Source: Hofstenia miamia (Eukaryota; Xenacoelomorpha; Acoela). Taken from it: 64,000 nucleotides of DNA. A program made the translations under genes and the position numbers. Below the pieces are notes generated by a model. That model worked only from the letters and a program-made list of their open reading frames with translations, had not been told where the DNA came from and ran no database searches. The first letter of the stretch is position 1; each line of letters starts with the position of its first letter. The stretch is from assembly GCA_004352715.1 (NCBI GenBank), contig SCFE01000077.1:192150-256149 (forward strand), in the 5' to 3' direction. This document shows positions 48,760 to 60,500 of this stretch, one piece after another.

Positions 48760-49745
48760 TCATAGTTTTTCCGTTTTATTTTTTAAAAAAAAAGAATTAC
48801 ATCGATTAAATAAATAAGTGATGTGAGATGTTAAATATGATTGAAAATGATTTCATTTATTTCTCTTCTTGCGAAGATGCAGTTGAATACTGTTAAGGAA
48901 TTCCTTATACCAATAGTTAGTGTATACTTCTCTATCTTTGGATTGGACATCTAATTGAATGAAAACAATTAAGTTTTGTAAAAAGCGCTAAGTTCATAAT
49001 CTATTAAAGCAAATGAAAAATTTGATTTACAAATTGATTTGTTAACATCATTGATCTTTAAATAATGTATAGCCCTATTAGGTAAATAAGTATTTGTATT
49101 TATGAAAGTACTACAATAGTGAGAATGTCTTAGCATAGCAGATATGAAACAATTGTCATCATTTTCCAAATTATATTATCATTTGTAAATATTAGTTTAA
49201 CTGTATTTCCAGTTATATGTATTTGATTTAAATATAGAGATTTTGAAAAGTAAAAATTATTTGACATATTCATTCTGTGAAATGTCATGCAATGGAAAAT
49301 TGAAATCACCCATTATGTAGATTAAATTAGGAGCATTTGGCTGGCAAATGTCAATTTAAGTTTTCATTTTCTGGATGCAATCAATTATCATTGTAGTAGA
49401 AGGCCGATATTTACTATTGCTAGGAGGAATTGATAAGCAAATAAATAACAATAAACTATTGTCCAACTGAACGATTATAAAGCATGCAAATTCGCAATAT
49501 ATTGAATCCGGTAATTTGATGATTTTAAATGACTTTCTACATATAATTGTACATCTTCATGTTTAAAAATATTTTCTCTTTGCCTTATACAGAAACTTGC
49601 AAACATATAATTTGACCCTGAAGTTAAGGAATCATAAAATGCAAGCTCATTCTACCATGTTTTGTTAAGACAAGCTATCGAAATATCATATGATATTAAA
49701 TAATTCATTAGTGAAATTTGCCTTTCAATTCTTAAAACTCAGATA
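48760..49745 (-). pseudogene. Second copy of the non-LTR retrotransposon: endonuclease domain only
   Basis: From about 49745 on the minus strand: ISLMNYLISYDISIACLNKTW (the I..LTETW motif), then FCIRQRENIFKHEDVQLYV. Next is SLLLFICLSIPPSNS (Y..P), then NLIYIMGDFNFPLHDI with the catalytic GDFN motif. MENDDNCFISAMLRHSHYCS follows (the SDH position reads SHY), and then a segment shared with the copy at 26800-27153, which has MENDENCF and SKFSFNLID where this has SNFSFALID. Scattered stops and the absence of RT show a truncated, dead copy. The endonuclease nicks the target DNA to prime reverse transcription. Confidence 0.75.
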
Positions 49746-51026
49746 GTCGATAAAATTGAACTATGCTTTATCCATAAGAAGCAATATTTTCTAAATCTTT
49801 CATTTATTAAGAAATATTTTCCTTAAATATTATTTTCCCATTTCATCATCGTTTTTCTTAAACAATGCTTATGAAAGTATTTAAACGGAAGTAGTTCAAT
49901 ATAAAAAAATCATTAGAAAAAAGTAACCATTTGTTCCATATAAATCCCATGTTTAAGTGTATAGTTCTCTCTTCGGAAAAATGTAATTTTCAAAATCGTA
50001 GAAATTCAGTAATATTCCAGTTAAATATTCAGTTATTTAAGCTTATTTCCAACATACGATTGGCTTCCATAATATAATCAAATGAAGATAATTTCATTTT
50101 GATGATGAAACAATATTTTGCTGTATAATATATGTTATTGAAGTTTGATCTAATTTGGGTTGATTATAATTATAACTATTTTATATTGGTAACTGATTCA
50201 TTCCAGTGTTTTAGAGTTTGAAAATAAGTTTTAGTATGGGTTAGCCGCTGGTAAACAAAACTGGGTCCTCTTCACAACTCTAATGTCGTATCCATCTCAT
50301 GTATACCTATGAAGATTCCTAAGTGCTATATATATATAAAAATGTAAAATATATTTAGCAGGGAAATTTTTCATACACATTCGGTTCAGTTGAGTTGTTA
50401 TAACAGATCTCTCTCGCCATACATTTCCAACTGCTATCAATCATTGCAAGTATATACCACTGCATTCCAGCTACTCAAAATAAGTCTGAACTAGCAACCA
50501 GTAATGCAAGTAACACTATTACTAGCAAGCAATCTTGTTAGTTACCCTCTCATATTAATGAATTTTTAGTAATTCGTTTAAATCTTTAGTAAATTCCTTT
50601 TTTTATTATTGGTATATTTTGATCAGGAATACATCATTCACTTTTTTCATTTTCATTTAGTGCATTTCATTAGAAGAAAATTAATTTGATAAATTCTAAT
50701 TACATTTCGTAATTATTGCTAATTGTATTGACATTAATTCTTACGATAGCGATATTTAATATGTTTTATACATAGTGCGTGCTTAAAAATAGTATTACAA
50801 TTTATTTTTTTACAAGAAACAGGAAAATTTTGTTCTATCTGAGGTGTTGTTATGTAGTTATAGACTGAAGCTCAAATTGTTCATATTTTTGTCAGGTTTT
50901 CTACCCAGTTTGAACCTCAGATTTTCAATGAATGCAAGAAGCAATTCAAATATTTATCCATCTATAAACATGGTATCCAATTTTCCAGACGCAAGTAGTA
51001 CATTTATAGAAACTCGAAAGCTACTC
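49746..51026. other. AT-rich stretch, no gene seen
   Basis: Nothing is supported. A TAGCCGCTGGT word near 50243 recalls the palindrome-array family but is isolated. Confidence 0.4.
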
Positions 51027-51128
51027 CCCATGGTGGCATGGGCGGCCACCAGTTCCCACCAGTGGAGCACTGGTGGAGAAGTAGTGGCAGTAGTAGCAAT
51101 TGCAGGCACTCATAACCACCACTAGTGA
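51027..51128. repeat. Cluster of CCANNNNTGG palindromes (array 2)
   Basis: Contains CCACCAGTGG at 51056-51065, GCACTGGTGG at 51067-51076, CCATGGTGG near the start and CCACTAGTGA at 51119-51128. Aligned in reverse orientation it matches array 1 (shared ...GCCACTACT..TCCA..AGTG..CT). Confidence 0.85.
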
Positions 51129-51430
51129 CATCTGATTTACGTTTAATAATCAATAATATATGAGCTAATACTTGCAAGTAAAATATTATTCATTATTATG
51201 GTTCTTAGATCTCATAAATATATAAAATTCATTGTGAAGTAATTTTTTTCAATTTTCTGTTTACAAAAATTATAAGATATTTGTGCAGAATGAAATTTCA
51301 AAATAATTTATTCACTATTATTCGCGGACGTTGAAATTAATGTTTATATAAGGTACTTAAAATTGTGCAACAGTTATTTGTAATTATTGGAACAAAATAA
51401 TTTTTAGAGATTGCAATTTCTTCTGAAATT
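51119..51430. repeat. Arm E1, right inverted copy
   Basis: Reverse complement of the 46004-46312 arm, ending with AATTTCTTCTGAAATT at 51430. Together the two arms form an inverted repeat about 5.4 kb apart overall. Confidence 0.8.
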
Positions 51431-51461
51431 AGTAGACTTGCTAGCATTGCCTTCAACCCTT

Positions 51462-51740
51462 TGTTGGGTTTGTGTTAGTTTAAACTGCAATGTTTAAACT
51501 CTATCAATATAAAAGTTTGCCATTGTTACATTTCAGACATTGCTCTGATGCTGAAATCGTACTTTTGCCACCAGTGGACCACCAGCTAGCCGCTGGTGAT
51601 CCACCGTTTCTGNNNNNNNNNNNNNNNNNNNNNNNNNNNNNNNNNNNNNNNNNNNNNNNNNNNNNNNNNNNNNNNNNNNNNNCAGCTAGCCGCTGGTGAT
51701 CCACCGTTTCTGCCACTGGTTGTCTACCGGTGGTCCACAA
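51462..51740. repeat. Arm E2 and palindrome array 3 with 70 N gap
   Basis: E2 (GTTAGTTTAAACTGCAATGT and following, to about 51567) leads into an array with CCACCAGTGG at 51568-51577 and CGCTGGTGATCCACC units. A gap of 70 N (51613-51682) is flanked by an identical 30 bp sequence on both sides (51583-51612 and 51683-51712), beginning CAGCTAGCCGCTGG. The array length is therefore uncertain. Confidence 0.8.
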
Positions 51741-53177
51741 CGTCGGTCTATGTAATAAAGTGTATTTATTATTTAATATAAAAAACAGTGGAAAATACAT
51801 ATATATATATATATATATAATAATTATTATTATTATTTGTGACTAATTTCACCATCATTGTCCTTGTAAAATTGTTCATAGAAAAAAAGCGTATACAATA
51901 TATTTGCCAAGTGCATGTAAAGCTAACTGCTATTTAATTGAAGTATGTTACATAGTTGCAAGCAAGTTGAAATCCAAAACTACTCAATATTTTTTCTTTT
52001 TAAGGGAAACTGACGTAAAAAGTTTTTTAGTGTCCTGAATCGACAGAAGACGTTATTTCAAGGAGCTTAAGACTTAAATGGTTGTCCATAACTCAAAATT
52101 ATTTACTAATAGAATGAATTCAATAAGGGTCAACATGAAAATACATTCAGATGACTATGTAAAAGCTCGTTAAGCAATCACTCATGTAATTTGTTTTATG
52201 GTAGAAGAATTGAATTCTCAAACTTAAATTACAAATTTAAATAATCAATGAAATTAATAGAGTTATTAAAATTTGTGGTTTAAAATAGTAAACAGCCGCA
52301 CACTTATTTCAATGAAAAATCTACCAAATCAAACATTTGTGGGTTCTTGGTAATATCTATTAGCATAAGAACATTTTTGTAATTTTTGCGGCTACGTGCG
52401 TTTTTGGTTGTTTACTTTTTGTTTACTTAATTCATGAACTTCATGTCATTTGGTAGTTAGTTGTTTATTTCGTGATTCATTGAGTTAAAGTAAACACAAC
52501 ATTGATATATGTCAAATTTAAAAATTCCAATAGCTTCAAATGTCATATAAATATGTTTCAAGTATTCATATATTAATGAATTTTAGTCCTTGAGTTGCTT
52601 TAATATACTTAACGTTACAGTGTAATAAATCTAAATTTTAGATTTAAATTTCGGGACATCAAGTTTAACGTAGTCTAAGCTAGATACTAGCAACCATTTA
52701 ATGAAACACAGAAAAAAAATTAATGATGAATCATATGTAACCGTTCTTGATTTGACTCGCCTAAAAAAATAAATGCCAATGGAACTCTGAACACAAAATT
52801 ACTTAAAGTGGAGACAATTACGTGTAAATGTTTAGGTTTTTTGTTTCTATTAGTTGGAAATTGTTTATAAATATTTGTTAGAAGATTGGAAAGTTGAAAC
52901 TTTCTACGGATAGTAACAATAGCTATATTTTTAGTAACATTGAAGAATGAATCAATAACAAATACAATTCGCTATCATTTGTTGGGATTCTTTGCATGGG
53001 AATTTGACAGCCTCTTGTATTACTAAACTTCCCTAATGAGGTAATTTCTTCCAGTATTTCTTGCGTTTCTTAATTACTGTTAAAACTAGAACTGGAATTA
53101 TTTCAACGTTCACGATTTTGGTCCTTTAGTATCTCTACGTTTTCTACTTCTCCTATTCTTCAATCTTTATCACAATA
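51741..53177. other. AT-rich stretch, no gene seen
   Basis: A (TA)n tract is at about 51797-51820. No coding signal was found. Confidence 0.5.
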
Positions 53178-53797
53178 ACGTCTAATCTCTCCTTGTTTCT
53201 TGATCTCACATTTTGGTATGTTGAAATCCTACAGTTCTTATTATACTCACCTATGCTTCTTTCTTCAGCTACAGTGTACCATGTATGCCAACTTGCAATC
53301 CCAATTTTCTCACATTCTGCAGTTAAATGATCTGCTGTTTCTATTTTCCTACATAGCCCAAGATTGTCACTTACCCCAGTTATTCTACCTATATGATTTT
53401 ACGCAGTCTTGATTGTTTGTACCTGTATGCAATTGTCTTCCTTCAGTTCAACATTTTTAGTCATTTATTTACTTTTCCTGGACTTCTTTTTCTTTATACA
53501 TGCAGTTTTCCATGTATTGCCTCTTCCCTATTTCTTGAAAGCGTTTCTAAATCCATCATTAGTATGAATTCTTTACTTCCCCCGATGATCTATTCTTTCT
53601 TTAGATTGCTCATCTAAATATACTTTCAGTTCTACTGCTTCTGCTTTTACAGCTTTCTTAGTACGTAGTACTGCTTTTCTCCTTACTGTCTTGAAAATGT
53701 AAAATATAGCCAGATCTCCATTTCCTTATATCAAATTTCTTCTCTACCTGTATAGTTATTTTAACTCACTCTTATTTAAGCTCCTCTGGGACCAACC
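53178..53797 (-). pseudogene. R4-like non-LTR retrotransposon 3' tail, copy 1
   Basis: Homologous over at least 610 bp to the reverse complement of 63391-64000. On the minus strand a frame gives SDNLGLCRK, then ETADHLTAECEKIG. This resembles the C-terminal Cys-His motif (C..C....ET..H....C..L) of R4/Dong-type and related retrotransposon proteins, but one Cys is missing. Stops interrupt the upstream part. The predicted plus-strand proteins here are antisense shadows of this repeat. Confidence 0.5.
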
Positions 53798-55555
53798 TGT
53801 TTTTCTCTAAGTAACACTTCAGCCTGCTAGATATAACGGAATTTGATGACTTCCATGTATTTGGTATAAATTTTATGGGTCTGAAGATCTTTGTTGTACT
53901 TCCATTCTTAGAGTCCCTCTGCTTCAGAAATTTCTTAGCAGAAATTCATTCATTGCTTTTACCTCTTCAGTGCTGAGTTACATAATTTTGTACCAATTAA
54001 CAATGTCTAGATTTTTGAATTGTAATGTTAAAGTATAGTCTAATTACTACAAACTGGTTTCTTTTGCTCCTTTTAAATATTTTTTGTTGATTCCCGCAAT
54101 TTCAAATATATACAATTTTTTTTGGAAGTATACCACCAGCTAAATCATTCAGTGCCAAAACTTTCAGGCACTGAAGAGGTTCAAGAATATTGAACTACAA
54201 TACATGAACTGCATTCCACCAACTTCGGTCTTCCAGTGTTTAATCTCCTGTAGAGATTCTCTATCGCTATCCCCCTCCCAAACTCAGAAAACCTTTTTCA
54301 TTTTAGTCTCCCAATAGAATAGTTTTCAAGTTATAACATAAATGAGAAATAGAAGAACAATTTTTAATTTGAATTACGAAAACTGAAATGATTTCGCTTT
54401 AATAAGAATTTGAATTTTTCATAGGCAATTCTTACATTTTCAAATTTAGGCCCTTTAGTTTGCAGATTACGATAAGTCATAGCAAAATTGTCATTCTGAG
54501 ATATTCTAAGAATACTTAGCATCATTGGCAATTTTTATGAAACGGTTGCAATTTTTCAGTAAATTTAAGAGAATTGTTTTTTGTTTTTTCAAAATTTCAA
54601 CAGAAAAAATGTTCTATGAATTGCACATTTTGAAATCTTAATATATTTTGCGAAATTTAATGCTAAAATTTAGACTGCATTTTTTCTTCTGCGCTATTAC
54701 ATTTCTTCCCCCAATATCTCAGCTGGTGAGCAAAAGATAGTAGTGTAATTAGGTGTACTATATTAAAAATTCCCCTGAACTTGAATTTCTTGCATTTATA
54801 TCAAGGTAAGCCAACCTACAAAGTAGGAATTAATGAAATTTAATAAGTTTGTTATAAATGTATTTAATTAAATTAGCATGTGTATATGATACAAATATTC
54901 TCAATTCCTTCACATTTAGTTTGCTAAAATAACTTGTAATAAAAACATTACATTCAATTAAGGCCCTTTTAAATTATTCAATTATTCAGCTTTACGGTCA
55001 AACAACATTTCGCATACCTTAGAAATCGTGAATACTATTTACGTTCTCTTCATGTGAAATTATTCTAACTACTCTAAAGTTATAGCGAAGTAGTCACGTA
55101 TATTTTATAAAGAGGTTTTTTCAGAAATCAAGTTTATGTGACATTTTGAATAGAAAGGTTTATTTGTTAGGCATAGCTTTAGTTTTTTTCTAACGAAATA
55201 AGTGCCTAAGTGTAGCTTCGACTGACATTATTTCAATTTCTGCTTAATACCAATAACCTTTAATATCAATTTCGAATTTGTTACAATCTACTGTATTGAA
55301 CAACCACAAAAGATCATACATCATTAATAAGGGTGGATAAAAGTTGGGTATTTATTCATACACAGGTGATGCTATTACTGCAATTTATCAACTTCAGTTA
55401 TTCCAAACTGAAGCCAGCTGTGGGTTTAAGGGGAAGGCACCCAAGGCCATTGCTAATCTTTTCAAGAATTTTTCTATTTTTCAAAAAACTCGTTTCCATG
55501 CATTTTAAATATTTTTGATGTCGATGCTATTCATAAAACTTGAGATGGCTGATGC
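53798..55555. other. AT-rich stretch, possibly more retroelement
   Basis: The first few hundred bases may continue the R4-like element (the other copy enters a gap at the matching point), but no motif is readable. Nothing else is supported. Confidence 0.4.
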
Positions 55556-55822
55556 AAATAGTAAGCCGTTAATGGTCGACAATGGGCCACTGTAGTGGCC
55601 ATTAATGGCAGATGACATCTGGGGAGTTAATGATGTATATCCGACAATGACCAACTGGTGAGACAATAGTAGTCTAGGGCCATTATTGAGCCAATAATGG
55701 GCCATTGATGGCAAACAGTAGGCTGTTCATAGCTAAACTTTACTTTTATATGCAAAACAACAATTTTATATTGCTAGGCAGCTCAAACATTGCTGTTTAA
55801 ACTAACACAATGCCAACTAATG
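55556..55822. repeat. Palindrome array 4 and reversed arm E2
   Basis: Array contains CCATTAATGG (55599-55608), CCAATAATGG (55691-55700), CCATTGATGG (55702-55711) and a longer palindrome GGCCATTATTG/CAATAATGGGCC around 55679-55703. It is followed at 55735-55822 by the reverse complement of arm E2 (GCTGTTTAAACTAACACAATG). Core bases differ from arrays 1-3 but the CCA....TGG frame is kept. Confidence 0.75.
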
Positions 55823-56289
55823 GCAGAAAGATATATTTGAGGTCCTGACAAGCATAATCTATACGCCTACAACAATGGACTCGATTTTGTTGTGATTCTA
55901 TACACACGTTTGCATTAGGTGTTGCCATGCTTTTGAATGTGCTTATAATATTAAATGGTTAATTATGGAGTGTCATATGCTAAAATTGTGAATACAAATC
56001 ATTTCATCAATGTATGATGATCACATTTATTACTTATTTCGTTCTTAAAATATTAAAAACATAGCACGGTCAGTTTCCTAGTATTCACTAAAATATTAGG
56101 CTTTGTGCAACTTGTATTTTCGATATTGAAAATTATTATATGAAAATCCATAACATTTAGTTATTATTATTACTTTATAATATATTTCTTATAAAATTTA
56201 AGTTAAAATAATAAAATTATTGTATTTCAGAATTGATAGAATTTCCATTATGCTTATTTAGTTCAATGCACTTACATGGAATGTCGCGC

Positions 56290-56323
<34 letters not shown>

Positions 56324-56440
56324 NNNNNNNNNNNNNNNNNNNNNNNNNNNNNNNNNNNNNNNNNNNNNNNNNNNNNNNNNNNNNNNNNNNNNNNNNNNNN
56401 NNNNNNNNNNNNNNNNNNNNNNNNNNNNNNNNNNNNNNNN

Positions 56441-56473
<33 letters not shown>

Positions 56474-56480
56474 AAATTTT
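55823..56480. repeat. Spacer with (TA)n microsatellite and 117 N gap
   Basis: AT-rich sequence, then TA repeats at about 56292-56470 around N 56324-56440. It interrupts the E2-E1 unit that is contiguous at 51.1-51.7 kb. Confidence 0.85.
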
Positions 56481-56805
56481 AAAATTAAGTACAATTTTGA
56501 GATAATACTATCTTAAGTCGTAAGAAATCTCTTCTGCTTAAACGCAGCTTTTTTATATAACAGTTAATTTTAAATTGTCCAAATATTAATGAATAAATTA
56601 TTTTGAAAATTCATTTAGCATGTATATTATATATAATTAAAAATTTCAAAAAAGCTTTACGCAATTCCTTTTTTACATTAAAAGGATCTAGGAATCAAAA
56701 TAATGAAGTGAGTTTTGTTTACAAGCATCTGTTTATTGATTATTGATTACTAAAGTTGCCACTGATGCTGCCAATGGTCCACCAATGGGCGGCTGATGGC
56801 ATGTT
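56481..56805. repeat. Arm E1 (third copy) and palindrome array 5
   Basis: The segment AATGAATAAATTATTTTGAA followed by a TTCATTTAGCA word matches arms at 46 and 51 kb. It ends in an array with GCCACTGATG and CCACCAATGG (56779-56788). A lone relative, CCATTATTGG, is at 57215-57224. Confidence 0.65.
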
Positions 56806-58155
56806 TTCCACAAACAATAGATTGATGTTGACTAATATTGCTTTATGAATTGTAATTCGTAACTTAGTATATTTTGATTGAGTTAAGGATACAGTTGTAA
56901 CTCTGTATAGCATATTATCCTTAAGATGGCAACCTTGCTGTAAACCATTGAATTAATTATAAAGTGCTCATAAAAACAAGAGCTGGTATACTAGATTGCG
57001 TCATCAACTACTGAAGGTTAAATAAATTCATTTGTAATGAAAATTTAATTTGATCTGACATAATTCTATATCATTATAATTAATGTTTGTCTCCTCAAAC
57101 TTTAATGTAATGCATATATTATATGCAATAGTATAATAATTTCTATGTAAAATTGTGGAATTTTTAGATTTTTAAGCCCTTTTGTTTTGTTGGATATGAT
57201 TGGCAAATAAATGGCCATTATTGGTAATTTCAATATTTTGGTGGAAATGCTTATCAAAAAATGAATTCAACCTAAAATTTCCAATGTCATTCTTGAACAA
57301 AGCTTTTAGCAGCTCTAAAACATTTTATGATTAGAACTTACATTTTTTTGCTGAAAACCTTAAACATTATACAGTAAAACCTTAGTTTGTGAACGCTTCT
57401 GTTCTCGGCCAAATCGGTATTTGACAAAAAGTTTGAGAATTTTAACTCTCGGAACTCGACCAAATTTCGACTCTTGAACAAACCGAAAGAAGCCGAGCGA
57501 TCAAAGTTCATTCCGTTATATTACAATAACACTAGTTTAGAAACTGCCTATTTGACATATCTAATTAGAGTCAGCAGTAGAAAACCAAAACTGCGAGTAC
57601 TTTCTGAAACTGCAATTCAATTGAATGGAACTGTTACCAAACAGTTCATAGTATTGTGGCCGTATAAATCAATTTTCGGCATAATACAAAGTACAAAAGC
57701 TAGCTAATGCATTGCAAAATCCAAAAACTGTAGGGAGTGTCTAAGACTGCTTCAAGAAAATAACTTGAAATCAACAAAAATTAGATATCAAACCCGAACA
57801 GGGGTTTTATCTATAAATGACTTAGATAAAAACCAATTCCCTTTTGCTCAAATTTCGGAATTTAAATACTAGGAGAAAATCACAAGCAATGTCATTCATC
57901 AATTTGAAAGAGAAAATAGGAATTACATTTTACAATATGGTCCTCCCTTGTATTAATTCATGTTTCTGTTACCATTTTATAATTTTTCGACAAAAAAATT
58001 GGAAGTTTCCAATTGTTTTAAAAATCCTAAAGCAGCGCCTTGCTGTAGCATTGGTCATTTCAAACAATATATTTATTTAATTTGTCGAGAGGCAAGTATA
58101 ATTAGCGTGACAGCTTTCAGTGGAATAAATACTTGAAAGGTCTTAGTAACTTGTA
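56806..58155. other. AT-rich stretch with a pogo/Tigger-like terminus
   Basis: Apart from the terminus at 57372 no feature is supported. The open frame 57474-57707 follows that terminus but has no transposase motif. Confidence 0.4.
57372..57500. mobile_element. Possible end of a pogo/Tigger-like element
   Basis: CAGTAAAACCTTAGTTTGTG preceded by TA, then CTTCTGTTCTCGGCCAAATC, resembles the ends of Tigger/pogo-type elements (CAGT.AAACCTC..). No matching opposite end was found, so it is a solo fragment. Confidence 0.35.
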
Positions 58156-58163
58156 AGTTCATG

Positions 58164-58323
58164 CAGTGGCGTAAGGAAATTCAAAAAATTTTCAGCAAAA
58201 TATTTAAAACATTTAAAAACTGAGGTCGTGAAAAGCAGGTTTAGGGTCCACTTTCACAAATGTGGTCTCTAATTTGATCATGACTGAGGCGTCCTTCGTC
58301 AGAAAATCCTGCGTACGCCCCTG
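58164..58323. mobile_element. hAT-type MITE, family 2, short copy
   Basis: A 160 bp element beginning CAGTGGCGTAAGG and ending CCTGCGTACGCCCCTG. It is flanked by AGTTCATG (58156-58163) and AGTGCATA (58324-58331), a 6 of 8 match. It shares both termini with 15989-16188. The 84-codon minus frame across it is a repeat read-through. Confidence 0.7.
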
Positions 58324-58331
58324 AGTGCATA

Positions 58332-59285
58332 ACGCCGCAAGCAGAAATAGGCATGGGCCGGGTGGAATTGGATCAAGGTATTGAAAAGGGTGGGGCAAAA
58401 TGTAAAAAAAATGCCAATTACGCAGCATTACACACAAATCAGTGACTGATATATATATTCTAAGCATTGTGTTATAAATAAAATTCTCATTTTAAAATTA
58501 GCATTATGTACTCTCGAAATACCCCATTTCAGTGGAAGTATTAAATTTCTAAAATTTTTCAATTTTCAATCAAACACTGGAGAAAATTGTTTATACAAGT
58601 ATCATAAAAATGGGCCAAATTTGCATAAATTCATGTGTCAGTTCTCTAAATATTGAAATATATTTTACTAACTTAATCTCTTTTGCCCGCATAACAAATT
58701 AAACGTGTGTCATTAATCTTGCAGAATATGGATTATAACATTTTTAGCAATAAATAAAATGGTCACCAATCATTTTTCGACATTTCAAGGAGAAATGTTT
58801 TATCTTATTTGTTCTAGTGTTGAGGTTGATTCTAGAAATGAATTCGTTAAAGTCAAAACGTTTTGAAATAAGAAAATTACTGGGAAAAATACCTCAAATG
58901 AATTATTCTTTTGATTTAGTTTTCATTTTTAACGTATCAAACTATTTGATTTTTTCGTACCATGCACAATGGGCCAGTTAGTGGAAAAAAATTATGTTTA
59001 ACAAATCAAAACTTATATTTTTAAAAAAAATAGGTTTTCTGTGGGTATCATTGCAAAAGCTAATTGTAAAATATTTGCATTACACATGTTGGGTGCATTA
59101 ATTACACGAAAAAATGAGGAAAAAATAGCAGAATTATTCTAAAAAATTGGATTTAATATGCTTGTCTGCACTTTGATAATCTTTATAATCTTATCATTTT
59201 TATTCAGATAAAAATACTCTTGCAATATCAATTACTACCTTCAAATTATTTGCAAATAATTTTTGCATATATGGACTAAAATATC

Positions 59286-59327
<42 letters not shown>

Positions 59328-59689
59328 GCTTATAGGTGTATGTTTAAAAGTTATAGCTGTCAAAATTATTTGTAAGATCCCTAAAACTAATAAACTATTT
59401 ATTTTTTATTGTTTGTGATGGAAAAATAATGACCAATTTTTCAGTAAATAAATTATTTTTAGTCTCAACATTATATTATATTACTTAACATTGGGAACTG
59501 TGACTCTTGTGAACGAAGGAACTCGTAAGGAAATAATCATATTCAAGAAACAGCTAAAGAACAAAGCTAATTACTAGAGAATCAAAGAACTCATAAATAA
59601 ACTAAGCAAATTTTCAGATCCACAAATAAAGTGACAATTCTAAATAGAAAATCGAATAGCAGCACAACTAAATCTACTGTTTTGTATTC
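58332..59689. other. AT-rich stretch, no gene seen
   Basis: Includes a (TA)n tract at about 59287-59326. No other feature is supported. Confidence 0.5.
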
Positions 59690-60500
59690 AACTGTGAATG
59701 CCCTCAAGCAACAGATCAAAAACATTGCGTTTCCCAAGTGACACGAAGCACAATAAATGGCCTGTGGCCGAGCAACTAGGTTGTTGTGCCACAGGTGTGG
59801 TTACTTTCACACTTCTTGTTGTGTACTGAAAAAATGAAACCAGTGGTCTCGAAAACTCCAGTCTTCCCAGGCCAGGGATTGAGGCTGGAGCCAGAAGATG
59901 TTCAGGCCTTTGTGAAGCTACGACTTGTTCTGCAACTAGCAAATGCCGCCTTGATGTGCCCATACTATCCTGACAAAAGTTTGAACCCCTTTGGACAAAC
60001 CTGCAACCGTGGACCGGATCAACCAACACCATTAGGAATGCTATTCACGAATTATGCAAGATAGTTGCAGTGAATCTCATCTTTCAACAGGGGGGGGTGG
60101 ATTAGCCAATGAAATCACTCTAACAAGACTAGCAAGTGCGCTTGTTCCCATATGGAGCCTTTCCATGACAAGAGACTCTCAACAATAAACTCATCAAAAG
60201 AGCGAACACGTCGGCATATCAATATCTGGAAAATCATGAAAAACGGAAACTTTAACAAAATAATGTCAAATCCACGGAACTAAACTGGCGCTGTGTGCTT
60301 ATTGCTGTCTCGCCATATGGCGCTTTGGGATTGGAAATAAGAACTGTTCTGAGCAATATTGTACAGAGAGTCGCAGCGCGTTCACTACATTCACCAGTCA
60401 CAGCACTAAAAACCACTTTTATCAGATTGGCAATTGCATCGCGACTTCCTTTCGACGTCTAGTGCATGTACATCAAGAAACAATAGGAAAACATTGCAAG
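59690..60500. other. GC-rich island, unidentified repeat or pseudogene
   Basis: About 800 bp at roughly 45% GC in AT-rich surroundings. Overlapping open frames occur on both strands (59688-60032 minus, 59786-60064 plus, the latter with GQGLRLEPEDVQAFVKLRLV), and there is a run of eight G near 60091. Neither frame shows a motif I recognise, and downstream frames are broken. It may be an old transposon or processed pseudogene. Confidence 0.35.

Noticed and set aside
53200-53617. Hydrophobic plus-strand proteins repeated on the minus strand at 63561-63978
   Set aside because: Antisense shadows of the R4-like retrotransposon tail; the sense strand carries the Cys-His motif.
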